From Pseudomonas frederiksbergensis (GTDB lineage: Bacteria; Pseudomonadota; Gammaproteobacteria; Pseudomonadales; Pseudomonadaceae), in NCBI RefSeq assembly GCF_017114915.1, contig NZ_JAAUOE010000002.1:186001-250000 (forward strand): a stretch of DNA of 64,000 nucleotides, written 5' to 3'. The position numbers and the translations under genes were made by a program. Below, piece after piece: positions 1 through 8,457 of the stretch. Every line of letters starts with the position of its first letter. The first letter of the stretch is position 1. The notes under the pieces are model-generated. The model saw nothing but the letters and a program-made list of their open reading frames with translations. It ran no database searches and was not told the DNA's origin.

Positions 1-203
1 TCGTAAATGTAATGAAGGATCATGGGAAGACTCCGGCAACAACGTAGGAAAACTCAATGCCGGCAGATTAGTCCCCAGACAGTTTCTGAAAAACGCTGGA
101 ATGGCTTTCAGTCTGTTTCATGAATCGGTCGAATGAGCTTCGTGACCGGCAACTACAGCTTTTAAGGGCAAGATCTTGCAGGCGTAAATTTTCCAACAGG
201 CAT
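1..203. other. left edge, no gene recognised
   Basis: I see no convincing coding region on either strand. The short open frames here lack a ribosome binding site and have no recognisable protein. The stretch probably belongs to the intergenic space or 3' end of a gene left of the window. Confidence 0.4.
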
Positions 204-234
204 AAAAAAGCGCCGCCTTCCCGGCAGCGCTTTT
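204..234 (-). terminator. rho-independent terminator
   Basis: Read on the minus strand, an AAAAGCGC...GCGCTTTTTT hairpin with a GC-rich core ends in a T run. It lies about 20 bases after the stop of the small minus-strand gene at 256-468. It is nearly symmetric, so it could stop transcription from either side. Confidence 0.75.
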
Positions 235-255
235 ATCAATCCGTTGTTTTTCTTC

Positions 256-468
256 TTATCCTTCCATCACATCCCACAATGCTTCCAGTTCCGCCTCGCT
301 GAATAAACCAGCAGGGTAGCGCTCGATCATCATCCGGCGCGGATCAGGCTCTCTGATCTGACGCGTTCCATTGGACTTCAACCACTGCGCCAGAGCCTGG
401 AGCGATTCGCTGTTAATTGCCAGGGGATGCAGTGCCCGCTCGCTCACTACGTTCATTTCGGCGTTCAT
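256..468 (-). CDS. small hypothetical protein (70 aa)
   Basis: I do not recognise this protein. It is acidic, has no signal peptide or membrane segment, and ends in a short helix rich in Glu, Ala and Leu (SEAELEALWDVMEG). The ATG at 466-468 is preceded by GGGAGAG about ten bases upstream, so I prefer it. An in-frame TTG at 508-510 would add 14 residues but has no Shine-Dalgarno. A terminator follows immediately, which supports a monocistronic transcript. Its function cannot be inferred from the neighbouring agmatine genes, which have their own terminator between them and this gene. Confidence 0.55.
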   Translation of the reverse strand: MNAEMNVVSERALHPLAINSESLQALAQWLKSNGTRQIREPDPRRMMIERYPAGLFSEAELEALWDVMEG

Positions 469-609
469 CTCAGCGCTCTCTCCCGGTTTGTGAGCGGCTA
501 ACTTATCCAAGGTTTATGACAGAACATCGAAGTTCTCTCCCTCCCCGTGTTGCCTCAGCGAAGATACAAGAGCTGTGCCAATGTTTTCGAAGTGTCGATA
601 AGTGGATAC

Positions 610-644
610 AAAAAAACCCACAGTCCTGATGGGCTGCGGGTTTT
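610..644 (-). terminator. terminator after aguA
   Basis: On the minus strand, AAAACCCGCAGCCC pairs with GGACTGTGGGTTTT around a short loop, followed by seven T. It sits about 75 bases past the aguA stop and isolates the agu genes from the small gene at 256-468. Confidence 0.85.
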
Positions 645-717
645 CTGTGTAATAACGAGGATAAACCTTTGCTCAATCGATTTTTCAATCAACTTAAGCT
701 GTTACGACCTCACTCAC

Positions 718-1824
718 TCACGCCTTGTGCGGTGCGGGCTGTTGTTGGGTAAGGCAGTGGATGTTACCGCCCCCCAGTAACAGTTCCCGACCCGGCACCA
801 TGACCACTTCGTGTTGCGGGAACAGGCTCTGCAAAATCTCTTTGGCCGGACCGTCCAGCGGGTCGTCGAAGCTCGGCGCGATAATGCCGCCGTTGACGAT
901 CAGGAAGTTCACATAAGAGCCGGCCAGACGAACAGTCGGATTGCGCTCCTGAGTACCGTCCACCGGGTCCACACCTGCGCACTCTTCTTCGGTCGCATAC
1001 AGCGGCCCCGGAATCGGCATTTTGTGCACCGTAAATGAGCGTCCCTTGGCATCGGTACTGTTTTGCAGCACGTTCATTGCCGCCTGGCAACGCGGGTAGT
1101 TCGGGTTCTGCGGGTCGTCGGTCCAGGCCAGCAGTACTTCGCCCGGACGCACGTAGCAGCAGAAGTTATCCACATGGCCGTCGGTTTCGTCGTTGAACAA
1201 ACCGTCCGGCAGCCAGATGATCTTATCCACAGCCAGATTGGCGCAGAGCACCGCTTCGATTTGCTCACGGCTCATGTGCGGGTTGCGATTGCGGTTGAGC
1301 AGGCACTCTTCGGTGGTGATCAGGGTACCTTCGCCATCGACATGAATCGAGCCGCCTTCGAGCACAAAACCCTCGGTGCGGTAGCGCGGACTGCGCTCGA
1401 TTTCGAGGATCTTGCCCGCCACCTGCGAGTCACGGTTCCACGGCGAATACAAACCGCCATCGAAACCGCCCCAAGCGTTGAAGTCCCAATCCACACCACG
1501 GACTTCGCCGCTGTTATTGATGACGAACGTCGGGCCGGTGTCCCGAACCCAGGCGTCGTCGCTGGACATCTCCACCACACGAATATTCGGCACATCGAGA
1601 CGGGTGCGAGCGTTTTCGTACTGGCCAGCGGAAACCGCCACGGTCACCGGTTCGAATCGGGCGATGGCCTTGGCCACCGCCACGTGCGCGGCTTGCGCGG
1701 GTTTGCCACCCAAACGCCAGTTGTCCGGGCGCTCGGGCCAGATCATCCAGGTCTGGGTTTGCGTCGCCCATTCGGCGGGCATGTAAAAGCCGTCGGCGCG
1801 AGGGGTGCTGTTCAAAGTGGTCAT
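718..1824 (-). CDS. aguA: agmatine deiminase
   Basis: It hydrolyses agmatine to N-carbamoylputrescine and ammonia in the cytoplasm, the first step of the agmatine-to-putrescine route. The 368-residue protein has the family's C-terminal GGGNIHC active-site loop with its nucleophilic Cys, the [12 protein letters not shown] segment with the catalytic His, and the N-terminal MPAEW motif. The ATG at 1822-1824 has GGAG upstream and matches the family start; a longer frame upstream runs into aguB. It begins four bases after the aguB stop, so the two are translationally linked. The downstream terminator closes the unit. Confidence 0.95.
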   Translation of the reverse strand: MTTLNSTPRADGFYMPAEWATQTQTWMIWPERPDNWRLGGKPAQAAHVAVAKAIARFEPVTVAVSAGQYENARTRLDVPNIRVVEMSSDDAWVRDTGPTFVINNSGEVRGVDWDFNAWGGFDGGLYSPWNRDSQVAGKILEIERSPRYRTEGFVLEGGSIHVDGEGTLITTEECLLNRNRNPHMSREQIEAVLCANLAVDKIIWLPDGLFNDETDGHVDNFCCYVRPGEVLLAWTDDPQNPNYPRCQAAMNVLQNSTDAKGRSFTVHKMPIPGPLYATEEECAGVDPVDGTQERNPTVRLAGSYVNFLIVNGGIIAPSFDDPLDGPAKEILQSLFPQHEVVMVPGRELLLGGGNIHCLTQQQPAPHKA

Positions 1825-1828
1825 GGCT

Positions 1829-2707
1829 TCAGGACTCCAGGGAACCGTCGAGGGTTTTGATCGCACTGTACAGGTTCGGACGACGGTCACGGAACGAGCC
1901 CCAGGCGCTGCGGATGTGTTCCAGCTCATCGAGGTCGAAGCGGTGAACCAGAATGCCTTCTTCGGTTTGGTTCAGCTCCTGGACTTTTTCACCAAACTGA
2001 TTGGCGATGAACGACGAGCCGTAGAAAGTAATGTCGTAGCCATCCTGCTCTTCGTTGCCGATGCGGTTGCTGGCAATCAGCGGCATCAGGTTGGCGCCGG
2101 CATGGCCTTGTTGCACGCGCTGCCAGTGGTCGCGGGACAATATGGTCTTGTCGTGCGGCTCGCTGCCGATGGCGGTCGGGTAGAACAGGATCTCCGCGCC
2201 TTGCAGCGCCATGCTGCGGGCGCACTCAGGAAACCACTGATCCCAGCAGATGCCCACGCCGATTTTCGCGTAACGGGTATTCCAGACTTTGAAGCCGGTA
2301 TCGCCCGGGTTGAAGTAATACTTCTCGTGATAGCCAGGACCATCCGGGATGTGGCTTTTACGATAAATCCCGAGGTTGCTGCCGTCGGCATCGATGATCG
2401 CGATGCTGTTGAAACGCGCCCGACCGGCCAATTCGTAGAAGCTGATCGGCAATACCACCTGCAGCTCTTTGGCAACTTTCTGGAAATGCTTGATGGCGAC
2501 GTTGTCTTCAACCGTCGTGGCCAGCTGCAGGTAGTCCGGATTCGGCTTCTGGCAGAAGTACGGAGCCTCGAACAGTTCCTGGATCAGGATGATTTGCGCA
2601 CCTTTGGCCGCGGCCTCACGGACCAGCTTCTCAGCGGTCTCGATGTTGGCTTCAAGGTCCCAGGAACAGGCCATCTGGGTGGCGGCGACGGTAACGATAC
2701 GGCTCAT
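1829..2707 (-). CDS. aguB: N-carbamoylputrescine amidase
   Basis: A nitrilase-superfamily enzyme that converts N-carbamoylputrescine to putrescine, CO2 and ammonia. The Glu-Lys-Cys triad is visible: Glu in QELFE near residue 43, Lys in the RKSH region, and Cys in [12 protein letters not shown]. Length (292 aa) is normal. The start has AGGAGATG a few bases upstream. It is the first gene of an aguBA unit. The gap upstream holds a good sigma70-like promoter with a palindrome at the expected transcription start. No aguR-type TetR gene is adjacent, unlike in P. aeruginosa. Confidence 0.95.
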   Translation of the reverse strand: MSRIVTVAATQMACSWDLEANIETAEKLVREAAAKGAQIILIQELFEAPYFCQKPNPDYLQLATTVEDNVAIKHFQKVAKELQVVLPISFYELAGRARFNSIAIIDADGSNLGIYRKSHIPDGPGYHEKYYFNPGDTGFKVWNTRYAKIGVGICWDQWFPECARSMALQGAEILFYPTAIGSEPHDKTILSRDHWQRVQQGHAGANLMPLIASNRIGNEEQDGYDITFYGSSFIANQFGEKVQELNQTEEGILVHRFDLDELEHIRSAWGSFRDRRPNLYSAIKTLDGSLES

Positions 2708-2817
2708 GAATCATCTCCTGGGCAAGTGCTTGAGGGTCGAGTGTGGCATCGACCGATGACAGAAATGGGAAGCACCGGGCGTGGTTCGTCCACGGCGCGG
2801 GCAGTCGCGACTTTATA

Positions 2818-2863
2818 GCCGATAAAAATCGGCTTTAAAAGCGATAAACATTCATTCCGTCAA
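2818..2863 (-). promoter_or_regulatory. aguBA promoter with palindromic operator candidate
   Basis: On the minus strand, TTGACG (2858-2863) and TTTTAA (2835-2840) are separated by 17 bases, a good sigma70 arrangement pointing at aguB. Directly downstream, at the predicted start of transcription, lies the perfect palindrome GCCGAT-AAAA-ATCGGC (2818-2833). A repressor bound there would block initiation. GATAA words recur upstream (2883-2887). The identity of the binding protein is inference; an agmatine-responsive repressor is the obvious candidate. Confidence 0.6.
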
Positions 2864-2906
2864 AAATATTTCACTTAAACCCGATAACAATCGATATTCA
2901 CGATAC

Positions 2907-5819
2907 CTACAAACCCTCATCCAACACCTTCGACAGCATGTCCACGAAGAAATCCACACTCTGACGCGAGGTAACCATCGGCGGTTTGATCTTGAGGATG
3001 TTCAGGTAATCGCCCGTCGGTTGCATGAAGATCCCCAACTCACGAAGGCGATCGCACAACGCGGTGGTTTCTTCGGTCGCCGGCTCAAGGGTTTCGCGAT
3101 TGCGCACCAACTCCACGCCCAGATAGAAGCCGGAACCATGCACCGCTCCCACCAACGGATGCTGGTCGATCAAGGCTTCAAGGCGCTCCTTGAAATACCC
3201 GCCAACGACCTGGGCGTTTTCCCAGAGTTTTTCTTCCTCCATCACATCCAGTACTGCCATGCCGATCCGGCAACTGACCGGGCTGCCGCCGGCGGACGAG
3301 AAGAAGTACCCCTCGGCCTCCAGCGCCTCGGCGATTTCCCGGCGAGTGATCACCGCGCCCAACGGCTGGCCGTTACCCATGCCTTTGGCCATGGTGATGA
3401 TGTCCGGCACCACGCCCTGCTCTTCGAAGCCCCAGAAGAATTTACCCATGCGGCCGTACCCGACCTGCACCTCGTCGGCGATGCACACCCCGCCCTGCGC
3501 GCGAACCAATGCATAGACCTGCTTCAAGTAACCCGGCGGCAGCGAGATACCACCGGCATTGCCATACACCGGCTCGCAGATGAAACCGGCGAGTTGGCGT
3601 TTCTGCCCGGCGATTTTTGCCAGGTTGTGTTCGACGCTGCGCACGTAGTCCGGCGCGCTGTCCGGGCCACGGAATTCACCGCGATAGGTGTTCGGCGCGG
3701 TCACCGGATGCACCCAATCGGGCCGGCTGCTCAAGGCTTTGGGGTTGTCGGCAATCGAGGTCGAGACCGCATCCGCCGCCACCGACCAGCCGTGATACGC
3801 CTCCAGCACGCTGAGCATGTCGCGACCGCCGCTGTAGGCCCAGGCCAGACGAATCGCCAGGTCATTGGCCTCGGTGCCGCTGTTGACCAGAAATACCCGG
3901 TCCATGTTGTCCGGTGCCAGCTTCAGCAAGCGCTCGGAAAATTCGGCAATCGCGGCATAGTGAAAACGCGAGTTGGTGTTGAGTAACGACCACTGCCGGC
4001 TGGCGACGGCGGCCATGCGCGGATGACCATGGCCCAGGACCGCGACATTGTTGAGCATGTCCAGGTAAGAGCGGCCCTGCATATCGATCAGGTGATTGCG
4101 CCAGCCACGCTCGATGCGCGGCGGATCGACGTAATAATGCTTCTGGGATCGGGCGAAACTGGCGTCGCGGCGGGCCAGCAATGCCTGCGGGTCGAGTTCT
4201 TCTTCTGCATCGCAGGCCAGGCCCAGCAACGCGGCCGGTGACGGACACAACGCCTGCCAGGCTGCGGCGCGTGAAGGTGTGCAAAATAACGGCGCATCGA
4301 GCTGAGTACTGCGGCACAACTGTACGATCAACGGTCCGCCGACCGAGCCCAGCACCTGGCCTTTGACCAATGCCGCGCCACTGCGCACCGATGGGGTTAC
4401 ACCCCACAACCGGACGCTGAGCTCTGGGCCGTCCAGTTGCAGCAGGCTCTGCCCTTCGATATGGATGACTCCGGCAAAAGGTGCTTCGACCGCCGTGCCG
4501 TCAGGCACTTGCAACGCCACATGCAATGGGAAAGTGTCCGGTTCGCTGGCACTGTCCGGTCGGGTTTGGGACAGACGATATTGGCCATAGCGACTGGCCG
4601 CCAATCCATGAGCAGCGGCGGCTTCCCTCAACAGACGCAGATCGATCCCTTGCTGCTCCCAGTTACCTGCCTCGAAGTGCGGGCTGAGCACGCCCAGATC
4701 GATCAAGGCAAACTCACGCCCCACCAGACTCGGCAACAATGGCGCGAAACTTTCACTGCCAATACTCGGCAGGCTTTGACCAACCGCGGTAAGAATCGCC
4801 GCCTCCATCAACTCCAACGGCACAGATGCGGCAACACGGAAAATTTCCCACTCATGGGTCAGGTTGTCGCGACTGTACTCATTGCCCGGATCGATGCTGA
4901 CCTGCTGCTCGCCACTCAGCACCAGCACCGCCGAGCGGGCAACGATCAGCGGCCAGAGCGCCAGCAACTCTTCATGCTGCAACGGATTGACCGCGTGATA
5001 AGCCCGAACCGCCGGCAAAATGTAGAACGGATCGCCACCGGCATGGTGCAGCAGCGCGGCACAGGTCACCGACAGATCGGTGATCCGCCAGGTTCGGACC
5101 AGGTCGCCGAAATCGATGACGCCCTGCAACTGCCATTGGCGTTGCGCATCTCGCTGCCAGACCACGTTGTCGTCGGTGATGTCCATGTGAATCGCCTGCA
5201 CCGGCAGCTTATCCACCAGCGGCAGCAAATGGCGCTCGGCCTGTTCGGCCGCTTCAGCCATCAGCGTTCGCTGTTGGTCATCCTTGATCACCGGCAGCAA
5301 ATGCGCGATCAACGCATTGGCGTGGCGGGCGTCCCATTGAAGGGTGCGCTCAAGGCCAGGATGGTCGAAATCGGCCAGCGCCAGGTCCATCTCGCCGCAG
5401 AGCCGGCCGAAACCGGCGACCACTGAATGGTTCAGATGATCGAGGTGCGTCAGGGACTGGCCGTCAATGTAATCGAGCAGTCGCACATGCACCGCCTGAC
5501 CGCCGATCTCCAGGGAGAGCAGGTCAACGCCATTTTTGGCCGGGATCACTCGCGGCACCTGCACGCCGGAATGCTCAGCCAAATGCTTGAGCCCTGCGTG
5601 TTGGGCTTGCAGCTCCAGCACCGAATAGTCGCCCCGGCAGATTTTCAGGACGAAACGCCCCTGCTCGCTGTCGACGCGGTAGTTGAGATCTTGCTGGCTA
5701 CCCAGCGCCTGCAGCTGCCCGCTCAGCCCGTAATGTTCTTCCAGCAGCTCTAGCGCTTGCGCCGCAGACACGTGCGGGCTGGGCAGACTGGCGCGGTGAA
5801 TCAACGTGGCGAGCGGCAT
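2907..5819 (-). CDS. kinase-like/LytM-like/class III aminotransferase fusion
   Basis: This 970-residue protein has three modules. Residues about 25-310 form an APH/choline-kinase-like phosphotransferase fold with HMDITDDN (211-218) and DFGD (236-239), the catalytic and metal-binding motifs. Residues about 410-520 resemble a LytM/M23 beta domain (VPDGTAVEAPFAG, KGQVLGSVGG) without clear zinc ligands. Residues about 540-965 are a class III PLP aminotransferase with GTEAND, an ADEVQVGYGR stretch and the PLP lysine in TMAKGMGNG (Lys812). The start has AGGGG seven bases upstream. It points the same way as aguBA. Family members are annotated only as aminotransferases. A kinase joined to a phospho-lyase/aminotransferase would suit phosphorylation then elimination or transamination of a hydroxylated amine, but the substrate is unknown. 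Confidence 0.85.
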   Translation of the reverse strand: MPLATLIHRASLPSPHVSAAQALELLEEHYGLSGQLQALGSQQDLNYRVDSEQGRFVLKICRGDYSVLELQAQHAGLKHLAEHSGVQVPRVIPAKNGVDLLSLEIGGQAVHVRLLDYIDGQSLTHLDHLNHSVVAGFGRLCGEMDLALADFDHPGLERTLQWDARHANALIAHLLPVIKDDQQRTLMAEAAEQAERHLLPLVDKLPVQAIHMDITDDNVVWQRDAQRQWQLQGVIDFGDLVRTWRITDLSVTCAALLHHAGGDPFYILPAVRAYHAVNPLQHEELLALWPLIVARSAVLVLSGEQQVSIDPGNEYSRDNLTHEWEIFRVAASVPLELMEAAILTAVGQSLPSIGSESFAPLLPSLVGREFALIDLGVLSPHFEAGNWEQQGIDLRLLREAAAAHGLAASRYGQYRLSQTRPDSASEPDTFPLHVALQVPDGTAVEAPFAGVIHIEGQSLLQLDGPELSVRLWGVTPSVRSGAALVKGQVLGSVGGPLIVQLCRSTQLDAPLFCTPSRAAAWQALCPSPAALLGLACDAEEELDPQALLARRDASFARSQKHYYVDPPRIERGWRNHLIDMQGRSYLDMLNNVAVLGHGHPRMAAVASRQWSLLNTNSRFHYAAIAEFSERLLKLAPDNMDRVFLVNSGTEANDLAIRLAWAYSGGRDMLSVLEAYHGWSVAADAVSTSIADNPKALSSRPDWVHPVTAPNTYRGEFRGPDSAPDYVRSVEHNLAKIAGQKRQLAGFICEPVYGNAGGISLPPGYLKQVYALVRAQGGVCIADEVQVGYGRMGKFFWGFEEQGVVPDIITMAKGMGNGQPLGAVITRREIAEALEAEGYFFSSAGGSPVSCRIGMAVLDVMEEEKLWENAQVVGGYFKERLEALIDQHPLVGAVHGSGFYLGVELVRNRETLEPATEETTALCDRLRELGIFMQPTGDYLNILKIKPPMVTSRQSVDFFVDMLSKVLDEGL

Positions 5820-5996
5820 ACAACGACCCCTGAAATTTTATTAGGCGCTTATATCGCCACTGCCGGGGGCGATACGCAACCCCCTTCCCTGATTGGCGCG
5901 AATCCAATGCCCGAGCAACTCCCTTCACCGCACTCGCACCGGCCATCACTTTGCGTAAGAATGTCGGCCATCAACGCCTATTGCTGGAGAAACACC

Positions 5997-6542
5997 ATGA
6001 ATGTAATCACCACCGACCTGCCCGGTGTTCTGATCATCGAACCCAAGGTATTTGGTGACGAGCGCGGCTTCTTCTATGAGAGTTTCAACGCCAAGGCTTT
6101 CGAAGAAGCAACCGGCCTGAACACCCAATTCGTTCAGGACAACCATTCCCGCTCGCAAAAAGGCGTACTGCGCGGCTTGCATTACCAACTGGAAAACACT
6201 CAGGGCAAACTGGTCCGCGTCACCGTTGGTGAAGTATTGGACGTGGCGGTGGACATTCGCCGCAGCTCGCCGCATTTCGGCAAATGGGTCGCGGTGCGCC
6301 TGTCCGCCGACAACCATCGCCAGCTCTGGGTGCCGGAAGGTTTTGCCCATGGTTTCGTGGTGCTGAGCGATTTCGCCGAGTTCCTCTACAAAACCACCGA
6401 CTATTACACCCCGTCGGCCGAGCGCAGCATTCGCTGGGACGACCCGGACCTGGCCATCGACTGGCAGCTGGACGAAGCACCGAAGCTGTCGGCCAAGGAT
6501 CAGGCCGCCGCGTTCTTCAAGGACGCTGAAGTTTTTTCCTGA
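5997..6542 (+). CDS. rfbC: dTDP-4-dehydrorhamnose 3,5-epimerase
   Basis: It epimerises dTDP-4-keto-6-deoxy-glucose at C3 and C5 on the way to dTDP-L-rhamnose for LPS and other glycans. The 181-residue cupin has the family motifs GDERGFFYES, NHSRSQKGVLRGLHYQ (catalytic His in the RGLHYQ part) and VPEGFAHGF. The ATG at 5997 has CTGGAGA seven bases upstream; the frame is open further upstream but without homology. It stands alone here: rmlB, rmlD and rmlA, which precede rmlC next to dctB in P. aeruginosa, are absent from this position. Confidence 0.95.
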   Translation: MNVITTDLPGVLIIEPKVFGDERGFFYESFNAKAFEEATGLNTQFVQDNHSRSQKGVLRGLHYQLENTQGKLVRVTVGEVLDVAVDIRRSSPHFGKWVAVRLSADNHRQLWVPEGFAHGFVVLSDFAEFLYKTTDYYTPSAERSIRWDDPDLAIDWQLDEAPKLSAKDQAAAFFKDAEVFS

Positions 6543-6642
6543 ATTCCTGTCTGAATTTTCACCGCCAGCGTGCACTTGATCCCGGGTGCGCAGACTGCGC
6601 CCGCAAGCCTAGGCATAATGCGTCTGTACCCACAGGCGCTTG

Positions 6643-8457
6643 ATGCTCATGACACCAACTCTCCCCCGCAGACCCCGCTGGCGCAGCCTGGCACTGCTTG
6701 CGCTGTGCCTGGCACCCTTGCTGTGGCCGCTGGAGCATCTGGCCGAGCGTTACTATCGCAGCGAGCTGGCCGGGCAGAACCGTCAGACCCTCGACCTCTA
6801 CGTCGCCAACCTGCTCGGCACTCTGCACCGTTACGAAGTGCTGCCGCAGATTCTCGGCGACCTGCCCGCTCTGCGTGCGACGTTGGGCGCACCCGACGAA
6901 GGCGTGATTCAAGGCAATGCCAATCGCCTGCTCAAACACATCAGCGCCCAGACCGGCGCCGAAGTCATGTACCTGATGGACACCACCGGCAAGACGCTGG
7001 CGGCCTCCAACTGGGACAAACACGATAGCTTCGTCGGCCGCAATTTCTCTTTCCGTCCTTATTTCAGTGAAGCCATGGCCGGGCGCCTGGGGCGCTTCTT
7101 CGGCCTGGGCACCACCTCGGGCAAGCGCGGTTACTTCTTTGCTGCACCAGTACATGATCGCGAAAAAATCATCGGCGTACTGGTGGTCAAGGTCGACCTC
7201 GACCACACCGAAAGCCTCTGGGGCAAAACCCCGGAACAACTGTTGGTGACCGACCACAACGGCGTGGTCATCCTCACATCGCGGCCAGAATGGCGGTTCC
7301 GCTCGACCCGTCCATTGAGCGATGAAGAGAACGAGGCAATCGCCGCGATTCAACCCTATCCGACCCGCGACCCAAAGCCGCTGAGTCTCGACACCAATGC
7401 CTGGCTGACCCAAACCCGGCAGATCGAAGAAACCGGCTGGAGCGTCAGTATCCTCGCCCCGCGCACCTTGATCGACCGCCCGGTGCGCACGGTGGTGGCC
7501 ATCGGCGGCGCAACGCTGCTGGTATTGATGCTGCTGCTCGGCCTGATGATGCAACGCCGACGCCATTACCTGGACCGGATCGCCTTCGAAGCCAAGGCCC
7601 GCCATGAACTGGAAGGCCGGGTCGCCGAACGGACCAGCGACCTCGAGAGCCTCAACCGTCGACTGAAACAGGAAGTGCTGGAGCGCGAACACGCCCAGCA
7701 GGAACTGGTGCGCGCCCAGGATGACCTGGTGCAGGCCGGCAAACTCTCGGCGCTGGGGACGATGTCGGCGAGCATCAGTCATGAACTCAACCAACCGTTG
7801 GCGGCGATCCGCAGCTATGCCGAAAACGCCGAAGTGCTGCTCGATCATGAGCGCACCGAGGATGCTCGCGGCAATCTCAAGCTGATCAGCGAATTGACCG
7901 GGCGCATGGCGTCGATCATCGCCCACCTGCGCGCCTTCGCCCGGCGTGATCGCCACGCCCCGGAAAGCGTCGCCCTGCAACCGGCGCTGGACGATGCGCT
8001 GGCGTTACTGGCCAAACGCCGACGGAGCATGGAAGTCGAGCTGATCCGTGACCTGCCGGCCGCCACCCTGTGGGTCGAAGCCGGGGAAACCCGTCTGCGC
8101 CAGGTACTCGGCAACCTGCTGGCCAATGCCCTCGATGCGCTGACGGAAAAAGGCCCGCCGCGTAAACTCTGGTTGAGTGCCGAATCCACCGCCAATGGCG
8201 TCAATCTGTACATCCGCGACAACGGCCCCGGGTTCTGCATGGAGGCGCTGGGGCGTGCCGGCGAGCCCTTCTACACCACCAAGACCCGCACTCAGGGGTT
8301 GGGCTTGGGGCTGGCCATCTGCGACACCCTGATGCGCGCCTTCGGTGGTGAACTGTCGTTCTCCAACCACAAGGAAGGCGGCGCCCTGATTACCCTGAAG
8401 CTGCGTGCAGGCGCACCGGGTGTGAGCCTGCAACCGTCCGAGGACCGAAGTGCATGA
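6643..8457 (+). CDS. dctB: C4-dicarboxylate sensor histidine kinase
   Basis: A membrane sensor that detects succinate, fumarate or malate in the periplasm and phosphorylates DctD. It has an N-terminal membrane segment (residues about 12-28), a periplasmic double-PAS-type sensor region (about 45-285), a second membrane segment (LLVLMLLLGLMM), a coiled-coil linker, the H-box ISHELNQPLAAIRSYAENA with His380, and N, G1 and G2 boxes (NLLANALDAL, DNGPGF, GLGLGLAIC). The N-terminus is uncertain: TTG 6640, ATG 6643 and ATG 6649 are in frame and the Shine-Dalgarno is weak. Its stop overlaps the dctD start by four bases. Confidence 0.93.
   Translation: MLMTPTLPRRPRWRSLALLALCLAPLLWPLEHLAERYYRSELAGQNRQTLDLYVANLLGTLHRYEVLPQILGDLPALRATLGAPDEGVIQGNANRLLKHISAQTGAEVMYLMDTTGKTLAASNWDKHDSFVGRNFSFRPYFSEAMAGRLGRFFGLGTTSGKRGYFFAAPVHDREKIIGVLVVKVDLDHTESLWGKTPEQLLVTDHNGVVILTSRPEWRFRSTRPLSDEENEAIAAIQPYPTRDPKPLSLDTNAWLTQTRQIEETGWSVSILAPRTLIDRPVRTVVAIGGATLLVLMLLLGLMMQRRRHYLDRIAFEAKARHELEGRVAERTSDLESLNRRLKQEVLEREHAQQELVRAQDDLVQAGKLSALGTMSASISHELNQPLAAIRSYAENAEVLLDHERTEDARGNLKLISELTGRMASIIAHLRAFARRDRHAPESVALQPALDDALALLAKRRRSMEVELIRDLPAATLWVEAGETRLRQVLGNLLANALDALTEKGPPRKLWLSAESTANGVNLYIRDNGPGFCMEALGRAGEPFYTTKTRTQGLGLGLAICDTLMRAFGGELSFSNHKEGGALITLKLRAGAPGVSLQPSEDRSA

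Noticed and set aside
120..302. Short plus-strand open frame across the left terminator
   Set aside because: It crosses the terminator and the end of the minus-strand small gene and has no ribosome binding site.
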